Positions 17,472 through 25,304 of a stretch of 64,000 bases of DNA are shown here, in pieces. Below the pieces are notes generated by a model. The model searched no databases. It was not told the origin of the DNA and saw only the letters and a program-made list of their open reading frames with translations. Source of the DNA: Streptomyces parvus (GTDB taxonomy: Bacteria; Actinomycetota; Actinomycetes; Streptomycetales; Streptomycetaceae); the NCBI RefSeq assembly GCF_014648875.1, contig NZ_BMRY01000004.1, positions 1 through 64,000 of the forward strand. Direction: 5' to 3'. How positions within the stretch are numbered: position 1 is the stretch's first letter; every line of letters begins with the position of its first letter. Made by a program: the position numbers and the translations under genes.

Positions 17472-18415
17472 CCCGTCACGTCCGCCGGGAGGCCCGGGTC
17501 CTGGACCTCGGTCAGATAGCGCCAGGCGTCGGGCCGGTCCCCGTCCACATCGGTGAAGCCGTACACCTGGGCGAGCTGCCCGCTGGAGAGCGACCTGCCG
17601 TTCCACCGGGCCACCTCGGGATCGCCGGCGAGGGCGGCCACGGCACGGCCGACGTAGGCGGGTGACTCGGAGATCGCGAAGTGCGGCGCGTGCGCGACGG
17701 CGTCGCGCCAGGTGGCCTCGGTCACCCCGTGGGCCTGGAGCATGGCCTCCGACCGCAGCCACCCGGGCGTGAGCGCCACGGCCGTCGCGCCGTGCGGCGC
17801 GAGTTCATGGCCGAGGGCGAAGGCCATCCGGTTCACCGCGGCCTTCGCCAGGTCGTAGAAGAACGAGACGCGGTAGTGGGAGGCGTTGTACTCGTCCGTC
17901 CCGTCGGTCATCTCGACGACCAGCCCGCCCGGCGTCTCGATCAGCAGCGGCAGCGCGAAGTGACTGGTGATCGCGTGGGTGTCGACGGCCAGCCGCAGGG
18001 TGTGCAGTCCGGTGTCGAGGGACGACTCCCACACCGGCTTGTCCCACTCGATCTCCGCGCCCCAGATGTCGTTCACCAGGATGTGCAGGGCTCCCTGCTC
18101 GCTCGCGATCCGGGCCACGAGCGCCCTGACCCGGTCGGGGACCAGATGGTCGACCTGGACGGCGATCCCCCGTCCGCCCGCCGCGTCTACCAGGGCCGCG
18201 GTCTCCTCGATCGTCTCGGGCCGGTCCATCTCGGAGCGCTCGGAACCGCTGGTCCGGCCGGTCACGTACACGGTCGCCCCGGCGGCGCCGAGCTGGACGG
18301 CGATGCCTCTCCCGGCCCCGCGGGTCCCTCCGGCGACGAGCGCCACACGGCCGGCCAGGTCGGGCCCGGGGGGTTGCCCGCCGTGGGGTGTTCCGGGTTC
18401 CGTGGTCGCTCCCAT
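17462..18415 (-). CDS. SDR-family oxidoreductase
   Basis: A 317-residue short-chain dehydrogenase, longer than the 250-residue core. It has GGTRGAGRG as the cofactor glycine motif, an Arg-rich beta2 (VTGRTSGSERSEM) that suggests NADPH, and the active-site YxxxK as YDLAK. The usual NNAG is replaced by NDIWGAE, a variant seen in the DHRS1-like subgroup. The substrate is unknown. The extra C-terminal 50 residues (LAQVYGFTDVDGDRPDAWRY) are typical of this subgroup in actinobacteria. It is convergent with the permease gene, overlapping it by 10 bp. Confidence 0.85.
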   Translation of the reverse strand: MGATTEPGTPHGGQPPGPDLAGRVALVAGGTRGAGRGIAVQLGAAGATVYVTGRTSGSERSEMDRPETIEETAALVDAAGGRGIAVQVDHLVPDRVRALVARIASEQGALHILVNDIWGAEIEWDKPVWESSLDTGLHTLRLAVDTHAITSHFALPLLIETPGGLVVEMTDGTDEYNASHYRVSFFYDLAKAAVNRMAFALGHELAPHGATAVALTPGWLRSEAMLQAHGVTEATWRDAVAHAPHFAISESPAYVGRAVAALAGDPEVARWNGRSLSSGQLAQVYGFTDVDGDRPDAWRYLTEVQDPGLPADVTGYR

Positions 18416-18466
18416 ACCGACTGAATATAGGGTGATACGCCCAGGTGTGCAGGCAGTCGGTGACTG

Positions 18467-19087
18467 TCAGGGCAGGACTCGGTAGGTCACATGGGTCACC
18501 GCGTCCGCCGCGCGTGTCTCCACCAGTTCGAGATCCAGTGGCGGTACGCCGTCGAAGAGGCGGGTGCCGGCGCCGAGCGTGAACGGCACGATGTGCAGCC
18601 GCAGCTCGTCGATCAGGCCCGCGGCGAGGTACTGGTTGACGGTCCGCGCGCCGCCGTGGACCGACACGTCGCGGTCTCCGGCGGCCTCGCGGGCCCGACG
18701 GAGCGCGGACTCGATCCCGTCGGTGACGAAGTGGAACGTGGTGCCGCCGTCCATCGGCTGCGGGTCGCGCGGGTGATGGGTGAGGACGAAGACGGGCGCG
18801 TGGTACGGGGGATTGTCGCCCCACCAGCCCTTCCACCGGCGGTCCCACGCGCCGCGTACGGGGCCGAACATGTTGCGGCCCATGATGAAGGCGCCGACCG
18901 TCTCCAGCCGGTCGAGCTCGGCCTGGCGCAGCTCCGGCGTCGCGAACATCCAGGAGTGCAGCCGGTCGCCCCAGCCGTCGCCGCCGTCGTCGCCGAACGG
19001 ACGCTGCTCGCTCTGATCGAGCCCGGCCGAGTATCCGTCGAGGGAGATCGAGAGGTCGCAGGTCACCCTGCCTGAATGTCCGGTCAT
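18467..19087 (-). CDS. Dihydrofolate reductase-family protein (RibD C-terminal type)
   Basis: A 206-residue protein of the RibD-C/DHFR-like fold. It shows SISLDGYSAG at the N-terminus, GAFIMGRNMFG, FVLTHHPRDP and the C-terminal IDELRLHIVPFTLGAGTRLF, which are typical of the 'dihydrofolate reductase family' found as stand-alone enzymes in actinobacteria. It is probably an NADPH-dependent reductase; the substrate is unknown and true DHFR activity is unlikely. The start at 19087 is fixed by an AGGAGGA SD just upstream. It diverges from recA, so its regulatory region is shared with the recA promoter. Confidence 0.87.
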   Translation of the reverse strand: MTGHSGRVTCDLSISLDGYSAGLDQSEQRPFGDDGGDGWGDRLHSWMFATPELRQAELDRLETVGAFIMGRNMFGPVRGAWDRRWKGWWGDNPPYHAPVFVLTHHPRDPQPMDGGTTFHFVTDGIESALRRAREAAGDRDVSVHGGARTVNQYLAAGLIDELRLHIVPFTLGAGTRLFDGVPPLDLELVETRAADAVTHVTYRVLP

Positions 19088-19215
19088 GATGCTGTCCTCC
19101 TGGGGCGACGGCCCGCCGCCTGCGTGGTGAACCGTCCGATGCCGCTGTCGGAGGGTGGACCGCCGAGGGCCCGGGAACTCATCGCGCCCCGTGTCGTGGC
19201 TCCCGCGTGGTGCGC

Positions 19216-19245
19216 TTGACACGGAAATCGAACATCCATTCTGAT
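19216..19245 (+). promoter_or_regulatory. recA promoter with embedded SOS-like LexA box
   Basis: TTGACA at 19216-19221 and TCTGAT at 19240-19245 form a -35/-10 pair with an 18-bp spacer. The SOS-like site GAACATCCATTC at 19230-19241 lies inside the spacer; its left half matches the actinobacterial/Bacillus GAAC-N4-GTTC consensus and its right half differs by one base (ATTC for GTTC). LexA bound here would block RNA polymerase. Confidence 0.65.
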
Positions 19246-19381
19246 GAGATTCCGGCCGGGTTTTCCCGGGCCCGGCCGTGGAGTTGTCCACAGGTCGGGA
19301 GGACGTCGAGGCCCATTGTCAGTGGCAGGGGTTAGCGTCTTTCACGTGAAGCGATCGACTCAAGCAAATCGGGTGGAACCC

Positions 19382-20500
19382 ATGGCAGGAACCGACCGCG
19401 AGAAGGCGCTGGACGCCGCGCTCGCACAGATTGAACGACAGTTCGGCAAGGGTGCGGTGATGCGCCTCGGTGAGCGGCCGAACGAGCCCATCGAGGTCAT
19501 CCCCACGGGATCGACCGCCCTCGACGTCGCCCTCGGCGTCGGCGGCCTGCCGCGCGGCCGCGTGGTGGAGGTGTACGGACCGGAGTCCTCCGGTAAGACG
19601 ACGCTGACGCTGCACGCCGTGGCGAACGCGCAGCGCCAGGGCGGCTCGGTGGCCTTCATCGACGCCGAACACGCCCTCGACCCCGAGTACGCGAAGAAGC
19701 TCGGCGTCGACATCGACAGCCTCATCCTGTCCCAGCCGGACAACGGTGAGCAGGCGCTGGAGATCACCGACATGCTGGTGCGCTCGGGCGCGCTGGACCT
19801 GATCGTCATCGACTCCGTGGCGGCCCTGGTGCCCCGTGCGGAGATCGAGGGCGAGATGGGCGACTCGCACGTGGGTCTCCAGGCCCGGCTGATGAGCCAG
19901 GCCCTCCGCAAGATCACCAGTGCGCTCAACCAGTCCAAGACCACCGCGATCTTCATCAACCAGCTCCGCGAGAAGATCGGCGTGATGTTCGGCTCCCCGG
20001 AGACCACCACCGGTGGCCGGGCGCTGAAGTTCTACGCCTCGGTGCGCCTCGACATCCGCCGGATCGAGACGCTGAAGGACGGCACCGACGCGGTCGGCAA
20101 CCGCACCCGCGTCAAGGTCGTCAAGAACAAGGTCGCCCCGCCGTTCAAGCAGGCCGAGTTCGACATCCTCTACGGCCAGGGCATCAGCCGCGAGGGCGGA
20201 CTGATCGACATGGGCGTGGAGCACGGCTTCGTCCGCAAGGCCGGCGCCTGGTACACGTACGAGGGCGACCAGCTCGGCCAGGGCAAGGAGAACGCCCGCA
20301 ACTTCCTCAAGGACAACCCCGACCTCGCCAACGAGATCGAGAAGAAGATCCTGGAGAAGCTGGGCGTCGGTGTCCGCCCGGACGCCGACGCGGGCGAGCC
20401 CGGCGCGGACGCGACCCCGGCGGCCGACACGGCGGCGAAGCCCGCGGCCACCGCGACCACCAAGGCCAAGCCGGCCAAGACCGCGGCGGCCAAGAGCTAG
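19382..20500 (+). CDS. recA: Recombinase RecA
   Basis: RecA forms filaments on single-stranded DNA, drives strand exchange and triggers LexA self-cleavage. The 372-residue protein has Walker A GPESSGKT (near residue 66-73), Walker [11 protein letters not shown], the L1/L2 DNA-binding loop region ([15 protein letters not shown] ... [20 protein letters not shown]) and an Ala/Lys-rich C-terminus ([12 protein letters not shown]), as in other streptomycetes. ATG at 19382 ([10 protein letters not shown]) is the family start, although the frame is open upstream. recX begins 3 bp after the stop, so the two are co-transcribed. An SOS-like site overlaps the promoter. Confidence 0.97.
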   Translation: MAGTDREKALDAALAQIERQFGKGAVMRLGERPNEPIEVIPTGSTALDVALGVGGLPRGRVVEVYGPESSGKTTLTLHAVANAQRQGGSVAFIDAEHALDPEYAKKLGVDIDSLILSQPDNGEQALEITDMLVRSGALDLIVIDSVAALVPRAEIEGEMGDSHVGLQARLMSQALRKITSALNQSKTTAIFINQLREKIGVMFGSPETTTGGRALKFYASVRLDIRRIETLKDGTDAVGNRTRVKVVKNKVAPPFKQAEFDILYGQGISREGGLIDMGVEHGFVRKAGAWYTYEGDQLGQGKENARNFLKDNPDLANEIEKKILEKLGVGVRPDADAGEPGADATPAADTAAKPAATATTKAKPAKTAAAKS

Positions 20501-20503
20501 GCC

Positions 20504-21253
20504 GTGACACGTCGTACGGAGTGGCCGGACAGCCCCGCCGAGTCGGGCGGCGATGCCGGAGCCGGTTACGGGCCCGACGCGTCCGCTGCCGCGCGGGGGG
20601 CGGCAGCGGACGACGCCGAGGCGCGGTCCGGGCGCCGCTCACGCGAGGGAGCGGGCGCCGGGAGCGGATTCGGCGAGGGAGCGGGCCGCCGTGCCCGCTC
20701 CGGCACCAGAAGCAGCGGCTCCCCCTCCTCGTCGAGGGCCGAGAAGGGGGAGCCGCGTGACCCGGTCGAGCAGGCGCGCAACATCTGTCTGCGACTGCTC
20801 ACCGGGACACCGCGGACGCGTAAACAGCTCGCGGACGCCCTGCGCAAGCGGGAGATTCCGGACGAGGCGGCCGAGGAGGTGCTCGCCCGCTTCGAGGACG
20901 TCGGGCTGATCGACGACGCGGCGTTCGCCGGGGCCTGGGTGGAGTCCCGGCACCACGGCCGGGGGCTCGCGCGCCGCGCCCTCGTCCGTGAGCTGCGGAC
21001 GAAGGGCGTGGACTCCGCCGTGATCGACGAGGCGGTCGGGCAGCTCGACCCGGACCAGGAGGAGGAGACGGCGCGCGAGCTCGTCGCCCGCAAGCTCCGC
21101 TCCACCCGGGGCCTGGACCGGGACAAGCGGCTGCGCCGCCTGGCCGGGATGCTCGCCCGCAAGGGATACGGGGAGGGCATGGCCCTGCGGGTGGTGCGTC
21201 AGGCGCTGGAGGAGGAGGGCGAGGACACGGAGGGCCTGGACGAGCCCTTCTGA
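20504..21253 (+). CDS. recX: RecA regulator RecX
   Basis: RecX binds RecA filaments and limits recombination. The 249-residue product has a long, low-complexity N-terminal half (residues 1-85, rich in Gly, Ala, Arg, Ser and Asp) and then the RecX domain, with the three-helix repeats RNICLRLLTGTPRTRKQLADAL, FEDVGLIDDAAFAGAWVESR and DRDKRLRRLAGMLARKGY. The N-terminal extension is typical of Streptomyces and is likely disordered. The GTG start is 3 bp after the recA stop, consistent with coupling to recA expression. Confidence 0.93.
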   Translation: MTRRTEWPDSPAESGGDAGAGYGPDASAAARGAAADDAEARSGRRSREGAGAGSGFGEGAGRRARSGTRSSGSPSSSRAEKGEPRDPVEQARNICLRLLTGTPRTRKQLADALRKREIPDEAAEEVLARFEDVGLIDDAAFAGAWVESRHHGRGLARRALVRELRTKGVDSAVIDEAVGQLDPDQEEETARELVARKLRSTRGLDRDKRLRRLAGMLARKGYGEGMALRVVRQALEEEGEDTEGLDEPF

Positions 21254-21280
21254 CACCGGTCCCCTGACGCGAGTCGTTGG

Positions 21281-21315
21281 CCGACGCTACGGTCCGGTCC
21301 GACGCTACTGTCCGG
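21281..21315. repeat. 17-bp tandem repeat at a gene 3' end
   Basis: CCGACGCTACNGTCCGG occurs at 21281-21297 and 21299-21315 (period 18 bp, one base differs). The second copy contains the TAG stop codon (minus strand, 21305-21307) of the neighbouring gene. Confidence 0.75.
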
Positions 21316-21931
21316 CCAGGGACGCGCGGCGGATGGTGGCGTCGAGGAGGGCCAGGGCGTCGGCGGCGGTGCGGCCGGGATGGCGGTTCCACGGGCCGAT
21401 CAGCCCCGGCCACCCCTGCGCGCGCAGCTCCGTGATCAGCCAGGCGCCGGCCCGGTCCACGGTGTCGAGGGAGCCGTAGCCGAGGCGGTGCGCTGAAAGC
21501 ATGGCGCCGCAGACACAGCGTGCGCCACGGGCGTTCCGCAGCCGGTACGGGGTGTTCTGCCAGCCCCACTCAACCAGGATCTGCCGTGCGTGGCCGAGAT
21601 GGGCCGAAGGGCGCAGATCGCTCTGCCCGACCCGCCGCCAGAGGTGGACACGGTCGGGCAGCATCGCGCCCAGCCGTCCGGGCAGCGGACGCTGGTGCGG
21701 AGGCGGCGCGGGCAGGGACCGCACCGTGTCGTCGATCAGCCGGTCCACGGGTACGGACAGCAGGCTCCGCCAGTCGGAGGGCCGTGCGGGTACGGGGGTG
21801 GGTGCGGGGGCCGGGGAGAGCTCGGGAGCACTGTGCTCCCAGCCCGTGACGATCTGCTGCCACGCCTGAGTGTCGTGCAGCCGGGCGGCCTGGCCGTCGA
21901 GCTGGTCGGGGGTGAGGACAGCGGTCGCCAT
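21305..21931 (-). CDS. Conserved hypothetical protein, DUF6197-like
   Basis: A 208-residue protein with a Pro-rich middle (residues 35-80). The C-terminal half shows a pattern resembling DUF6197: a 'W..N..R..RGARCVCGAMLSAHRLG' block and 'GPWNRHPGRTAADALALLDATIRRA'. The family assignment is tentative and function is unknown. The ATG at 21931 has a GGAGAT-like SD. It converges on recX, 51 bp away, and its stop is duplicated by a short tandem repeat. Confidence 0.7.
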   Translation of the reverse strand: MATAVLTPDQLDGQAARLHDTQAWQQIVTGWEHSAPELSPAPAPTPVPARPSDWRSLLSVPVDRLIDDTVRSLPAPPPHQRPLPGRLGAMLPDRVHLWRRVGQSDLRPSAHLGHARQILVEWGWQNTPYRLRNARGARCVCGAMLSAHRLGYGSLDTVDRAGAWLITELRAQGWPGLIGPWNRHPGRTAADALALLDATIRRASLAGQ

Positions 21932-22122
21932 ATGCGCTCATCTCCGTACATTTCGGTCCTCTGTGTGAGGCGAATGTCGGTCACGCGTGGCGATTGCTCC
22001 AGTGGAACGTGGCGTTCGAGTGTGTGGCAGCAGAGACCTGGCGCCCGGCACCTGAGCTCAGGTGCCGGGCGCCACGTGCCAAGGCACGCCCGTCAGGGGG
22101 ACGGGTGACAGAGGGGCGGGCG

Positions 22123-22536
22123 TCAGATGGCGGCGACCGGGAGTCCCGCCGCGCGCCACGCCTGGAAGCCGCCGATCAGATCGGTGGCCCGGTGCAGTCC
22201 CAGCTGCCGCAGCGAGGCGACCGCGAGGCTGGAGGCGTATCCCTCGTTGCAGATGACGACGACCCGGAGGTCGTGGCCGACCGCCTCGGGCGCGCGGTGG
22301 CTGCCCTGCGGGTCGAGCCGCCATTCCAGCTCGTTGCGTTCGACGACCAGCGCGCCGGGGATCAGACCGTCCCGGTCGCGGAGTGCCGCGTACCGGATGT
22401 CCACGAGCAGAGCCCCGTCTTCCGCCGCCGCGGCGGCCTCGCGCGGGTCGATCCGGTCGTAACGGGCCCTGACCCGCTCCAGCAGCTCGTCGATGCCCAC
22501 CGGACCAGGGGCGTCCGTGCTCCGGTTCTCGCTCAC
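22123..22536 (-). CDS. Rhodanese-like sulfurtransferase
   Basis: A single rhodanese domain of 137 residues with the catalytic loop CNEGYAS (Cys in VVICNEGYASS), the WRLDPQGSHRAPEA substrate-side helix and a C-terminal GGFQAWRAAGLPV. Such proteins move sulfane sulfur from thiosulfate or persulfide to cyanide, thiols or protein partners. The GTG start overlaps the stop of cysteine dioxygenase (GTGA), so the two are co-translated and probably act together in cysteine sulfur handling. The sulfur acceptor is unknown. Confidence 0.88.
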   Translation of the reverse strand: MSENRSTDAPGPVGIDELLERVRARYDRIDPREAAAAAEDGALLVDIRYAALRDRDGLIPGALVVERNELEWRLDPQGSHRAPEAVGHDLRVVVICNEGYASSLAVASLRQLGLHRATDLIGGFQAWRAAGLPVAAI

Positions 22537-23162
22537 TGCCAGTCCCCGGGGCTCTCGGTCTGCTCCAGCCGAAGCACCGCACCGGTGCGGCTGAACCGGC
22601 GAATCCGCGGCAGCGGCGGGTAGTAGGCATGGACGGAGACCGCGTGCACGTCCTCGGACTCGTTGAGGACCTCGTGGACGTGGTTCTGCCCGAAGGCCCT
22701 GCCCTGACCGGTCGCCAGTTCCCTCGACCGGTCCACCCCGTCCGTCAGCTCCAGCGTCTTCCAGCCGTCGGTGGGCAACCGTACGGCCAGCGAGTGCTCC
22801 TTGAGGGCACCGGCCGCCGTAGTGAACGCGCCGATCGAGTCGGCGTGGTCGTGCCAGCCCGTACCGGTGCCGGGCGGCCAGCCGATCAGCCACGCCTCGC
22901 TGCCGCCGGGGCCGTCGAGCCGGATCCAGGTGCGGCCCTCCGGATCGAGGGGCAACGAGGCGATGAGCGCCTCGTTCCGGGCGGTGCGGCGGACGAACTC
23001 CAGCAGCTCCGCGATCGTCGGCGCGGCACCGCCGGAGGAGGCAGCAGAGGCAGCGGAGGAGGCAGCAGAGGCAGCGGAGGCGGAGGAGGAGACAGTGGAA
23101 GAAGTGGAAGAAGGAGAAGGCACCGAGCCGGCCGTGGGCACGGCGGAGTGAGCGGAAGACAC
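22533..23162 (-). CDS. cdo: Cysteine dioxygenase (cupin)
   Basis: Cysteine dioxygenase oxidises L-cysteine to cysteine sulfinate using a mononuclear Fe(II) held by three histidines. In this 209-residue protein the ligands are likely H104 and H106 (WHDHADSIGAF) and H161 or H163 (GQNHVHEVLNES); HAYYPPL is also family-typical. Residues 20-47 are a Ser/Ala-rich repetitive leader (SASAASAASSAASAA) encoded by a purine-rich tandem repeat at 23040-23100, absent from the family core. GTG at 23162 with AGGA upstream is the best start. A Cys-rich leader peptide and promoter precede it, suggesting sulfur-dependent control. Confidence 0.87.
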   Translation of the reverse strand: MSSAHSAVPTAGSVPSPSSTSSTVSSSASAASAASSAASAASSGGAAPTIAELLEFVRRTARNEALIASLPLDPEGRTWIRLDGPGGSEAWLIGWPPGTGTGWHDHADSIGAFTTAAGALKEHSLAVRLPTDGWKTLELTDGVDRSRELATGQGRAFGQNHVHEVLNESEDVHAVSVHAYYPPLPRIRRFSRTGAVLRLEQTESPGDWQ

Positions 23163-23235
23163 GAGGACCGTCCTGAGAGTACGCGCGGGATCCCGGCCGT
23201 GCGGCAAGCGGCACGTACCGGCAGAGGAAGGCGAT

Positions 23236-23283
23236 TCAGCAGGACGGGCGACACACGCAGCCCGCGTAACGGACGAGATCCAT
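23236..23283 (-). CDS. 15-residue cysteine-containing leader peptide
   Basis: A short frame reads MDLVRYAGCVCRPSC and stops with TGA at 23236-23238. It starts at ATG 23283 with a strong GGAGGG SD 5 nt upstream, sits between the promoter at 23330-23358 and the cysteine dioxygenase start at 23162, and has three cysteines in its last seven residues. Small Cys-rich upstream frames that sense cysteine or tRNA-Cys charging are known in actinobacteria upstream of sulfur genes. Attenuation-type control of cdo is inferred. The frame is too short for ordinary gene finders. Confidence 0.75.
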   Translation of the reverse strand: MDLVRYAGCVCRPSC

Positions 23284-23329
23284 ATGGACCCTCCGCCACA
23301 GGCGCACATCGGTGTCGGTCATGATCTGG

Positions 23330-23358
23330 AGTACACCACGCGTGCCCGTGACGGTCAA
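23330..23358 (-). promoter_or_regulatory. Promoter of the leader-cdo-rhodanese operon
   Basis: On the minus strand TTGACC (plus 23353-23358) and TGTACT (plus 23330-23335) are separated by 17 bp, an ideal spacer. It lies about 50-75 bp upstream of the leader-peptide start. Confidence 0.6.
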
Positions 23359-23362
23359 TGTG

Positions 23363-23394
23363 CGTCCGCCGCGGAGGCACATGTGCGGCGGACG
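23363..23394 (-). terminator. Hairpin after the flavin monooxygenase gene
   Basis: CGTCCGCCGC (23363-23372) and GCGGCGGACG (23385-23394) form a perfect 10-bp stem with a 12-nt loop. It lies just beyond the monooxygenase stop at 23407 (minus strand) and before the cdo promoter. Confidence 0.6.
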
Positions 23395-23406
23395 ACGGAC
23401 CACCGG

Positions 23407-25128
23407 TCAGCGGTGCCCGACGGTCCCCTCGGCGTGGACCCGCGCCCGCGTCCCCTTCTCGCCCCCGCTCTCCCGGCCGCCGCTCTTCCGGCCCCCGCTC
23501 TCCTCGTCCTCCTCCGCCGCGTGCTCCCGCCCGGCATCGGGCGCACCGCCCAGCGCGGCCTGCGCCGCCGTGAACAGCTCCGCAGGCCGTACGCCGCCGA
23601 AGGCCGCCACCAGATGCCCGTCCGGCCGGACCAGCAGGACGGTGTGGGCCGACGCCCCCGGATAGCTCTCGGTGACCAGCAGTTCCGTCGTACCGGGGAG
23701 CGCCGCCACGGCGTCCGTGAGGCGGGGCATGACTCCCGCGGTCTGCCAGTGCCGCCGGTCCCAGACACCGGTCCCCGGCGCGACCAGGATCACCAGCGGA
23801 TGCCCCTGCCCGAGTCGCTCCCGCAGCCGGGTCGTCGTTCCGTCCGGCGCGGCCACCGTCACATCCACGACCGGCGCACCCGGGGGCGTACCGACAACGG
23901 TGTGCGCCTCGGCGTGCGGAGGTGAAAGGGGGGAGTGCGAGTACGAAGGGGGCGCACCCAGTGCTCCGCGGCCCAGATGGCCGTCGGCGAGCAGGGTGTC
24001 GTGACCGCGTGCGGCGCCCGGAACCAGGGTCCGCAGACCGCCCCCGCCGCGCAGTATCGGCAGCGACTGATCGGCGGCGCGCAACCGGGCGGCCACCGCG
24101 GCCCGTCGCTCCGCCTGGTAGCTGTCGAGCAACTGCTCGGCCGGGCCGTGGTGCCAGGCGTGGGCCAGCTTCCAGGCCAGGTTCTCGGCGTCCCGGATGC
24201 CCTCGTCGAGCCCCTGCGTGCCCAGAGCCCCCAGCAGGTGCGCCGCGTCCCCCGCCAGGAAGGCACGCTGCCTGCGCCAGCGCCGGGCGAGCCGGTGGTG
24301 GAGCGTGTGGACGCCGGTGTCCAGCAGTTCGTACGGAGGGGTCTCGCCGCACCAGCCGGCCAGCGTGTCCCGGATCCGGGTGATCACCGCTTCCGGGGTG
24401 ACCAGTTCGCCGCGCGGCGGCAGCAGCCAGTCCAGTCGCCAGACGCCGTCCGGCAGCGGCCGGGCGGAGACCTCCTCGCCGCCGGTCCGCCACGGCGGCT
24501 GACGGTGCGACACGGCCTGGCCGGGCCAGGGCAGTTCGGCCCGCAGTGCGGCGACGGCATGCCGTTCCACCGCTGTACGACCGGGAAAGCGGATGTCGAG
24601 CAGCTTGCGCACGGTCGACCGGGCGCCGTCGCAGCCGACCAGATAACTCCCGCGCCACCAGGTCGATCCCGGCTCCCTGGTGTGCACCGTGATGCCGTCG
24701 CGGTCCTGCTCCAGGGTGTCGATCCGGCTCAGCGGCACCAGCCGGACCAGCGGTTCCTTGTCCACCGCCGCACGCAGCGCGGCGCTCAGCTCGTGCTGCG
24801 GCAGGTGCAGCGGTGCGGGAAGGAGCCCGGGAAGCGGCTCACCGTCCTCGTCCGGCCGGGCCCTGCCCAGCGGCATCTCCCGGACCAGCTGCTTCCGGCG
24901 CATCGAACGCCAGCCCGTCCAGCGCAGCCCGACCCGGTCCAGCTCCCGGCAGCCGAGGCGGTCCACCAGGTCCGCGGTGTCCTCGCGCAGCACGACCGTG
25001 CGGGCGGGCCGGGGCTCCTCCGCGCCGGGGCCCTCGTCGAGGAGGACCGACGGGACGCCCTGGGCGGCGAGGGACAGCGACAGCGTCAGGCCGACGGGCC
25101 CGGCGCCGACGACGATCACCGGGTCCAC
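23407..25128 (-). CDS. FAD-dependent aromatic-type monooxygenase
   Basis: A 573-residue group A flavin monooxygenase (phenol hydroxylase/PHBH fold). It has the FAD-binding GAGPVG (from residue 8), a second FAD motif GDAAHLLGALGTQGLDEGIRD (GD motif region), the NAD(P)H-associated WxDGxWRLDW-like stretch and a C-terminal thioredoxin-like region (ILVAPGTGVWDRRHWQT). The substrate is unknown; an aromatic polyketide or catabolic phenol is possible. GTG at 25128 is chosen for its SD GGAGGG 8 nt upstream. The charged tail (residues about 540-573) is repetitive, Glu/Arg/Gly-rich and likely disordered. Confidence 0.85.
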   Translation of the reverse strand: MDPVIVVGAGPVGLTLSLSLAAQGVPSVLLDEGPGAEEPRPARTVVLREDTADLVDRLGCRELDRVGLRWTGWRSMRRKQLVREMPLGRARPDEDGEPLPGLLPAPLHLPQHELSAALRAAVDKEPLVRLVPLSRIDTLEQDRDGITVHTREPGSTWWRGSYLVGCDGARSTVRKLLDIRFPGRTAVERHAVAALRAELPWPGQAVSHRQPPWRTGGEEVSARPLPDGVWRLDWLLPPRGELVTPEAVITRIRDTLAGWCGETPPYELLDTGVHTLHHRLARRWRRQRAFLAGDAAHLLGALGTQGLDEGIRDAENLAWKLAHAWHHGPAEQLLDSYQAERRAAVAARLRAADQSLPILRGGGGLRTLVPGAARGHDTLLADGHLGRGALGAPPSYSHSPLSPPHAEAHTVVGTPPGAPVVDVTVAAPDGTTTRLRERLGQGHPLVILVAPGTGVWDRRHWQTAGVMPRLTDAVAALPGTTELLVTESYPGASAHTVLLVRPDGHLVAAFGGVRPAELFTAAQAALGGAPDAGREHAAEEDEESGGRKSGGRESGGEKGTRARVHAEGTVGHR

Positions 25129-25199
25129 AGCGCGTACCCTCCGGCCCTGACGGTCATGCGGAACGTGGCAGTGGTAGCCGGGTGCGTGATCACAGAACG

Positions 25200-25229
25200 T
25201 ATGCAACCCACTGGTGGTGCTTGCGTCAA
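25200..25229 (-). promoter_or_regulatory. Likely promoter of the flavin monooxygenase gene
   Basis: On the minus strand TTGACG (plus 25224-25229) and TGCATA (plus 25200-25205) are 18 bp apart, about 70 bp upstream of the GTG start at 25128. Confidence 0.5.
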
Positions 25230-25235
25230 GTGACC

Positions 25236-25263
25236 GAGGCAGCGACGCGTGCGCCGCTGCCTC
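25236..25263 (-). terminator. Terminator of the gluABCD operon
   Basis: GAGGCAGCG (25236-25244) and CGCTGCCTC (25255-25263) form a perfect 9-bp stem with a 10-nt loop, about 40 bp beyond the gluD stop codon on the minus strand. Confidence 0.65.
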
Positions 25264-25304
25264 GAATGCTCCTGCCGGGAGGGGCCGGCAAGGCCCCGGG
25301 GAGG

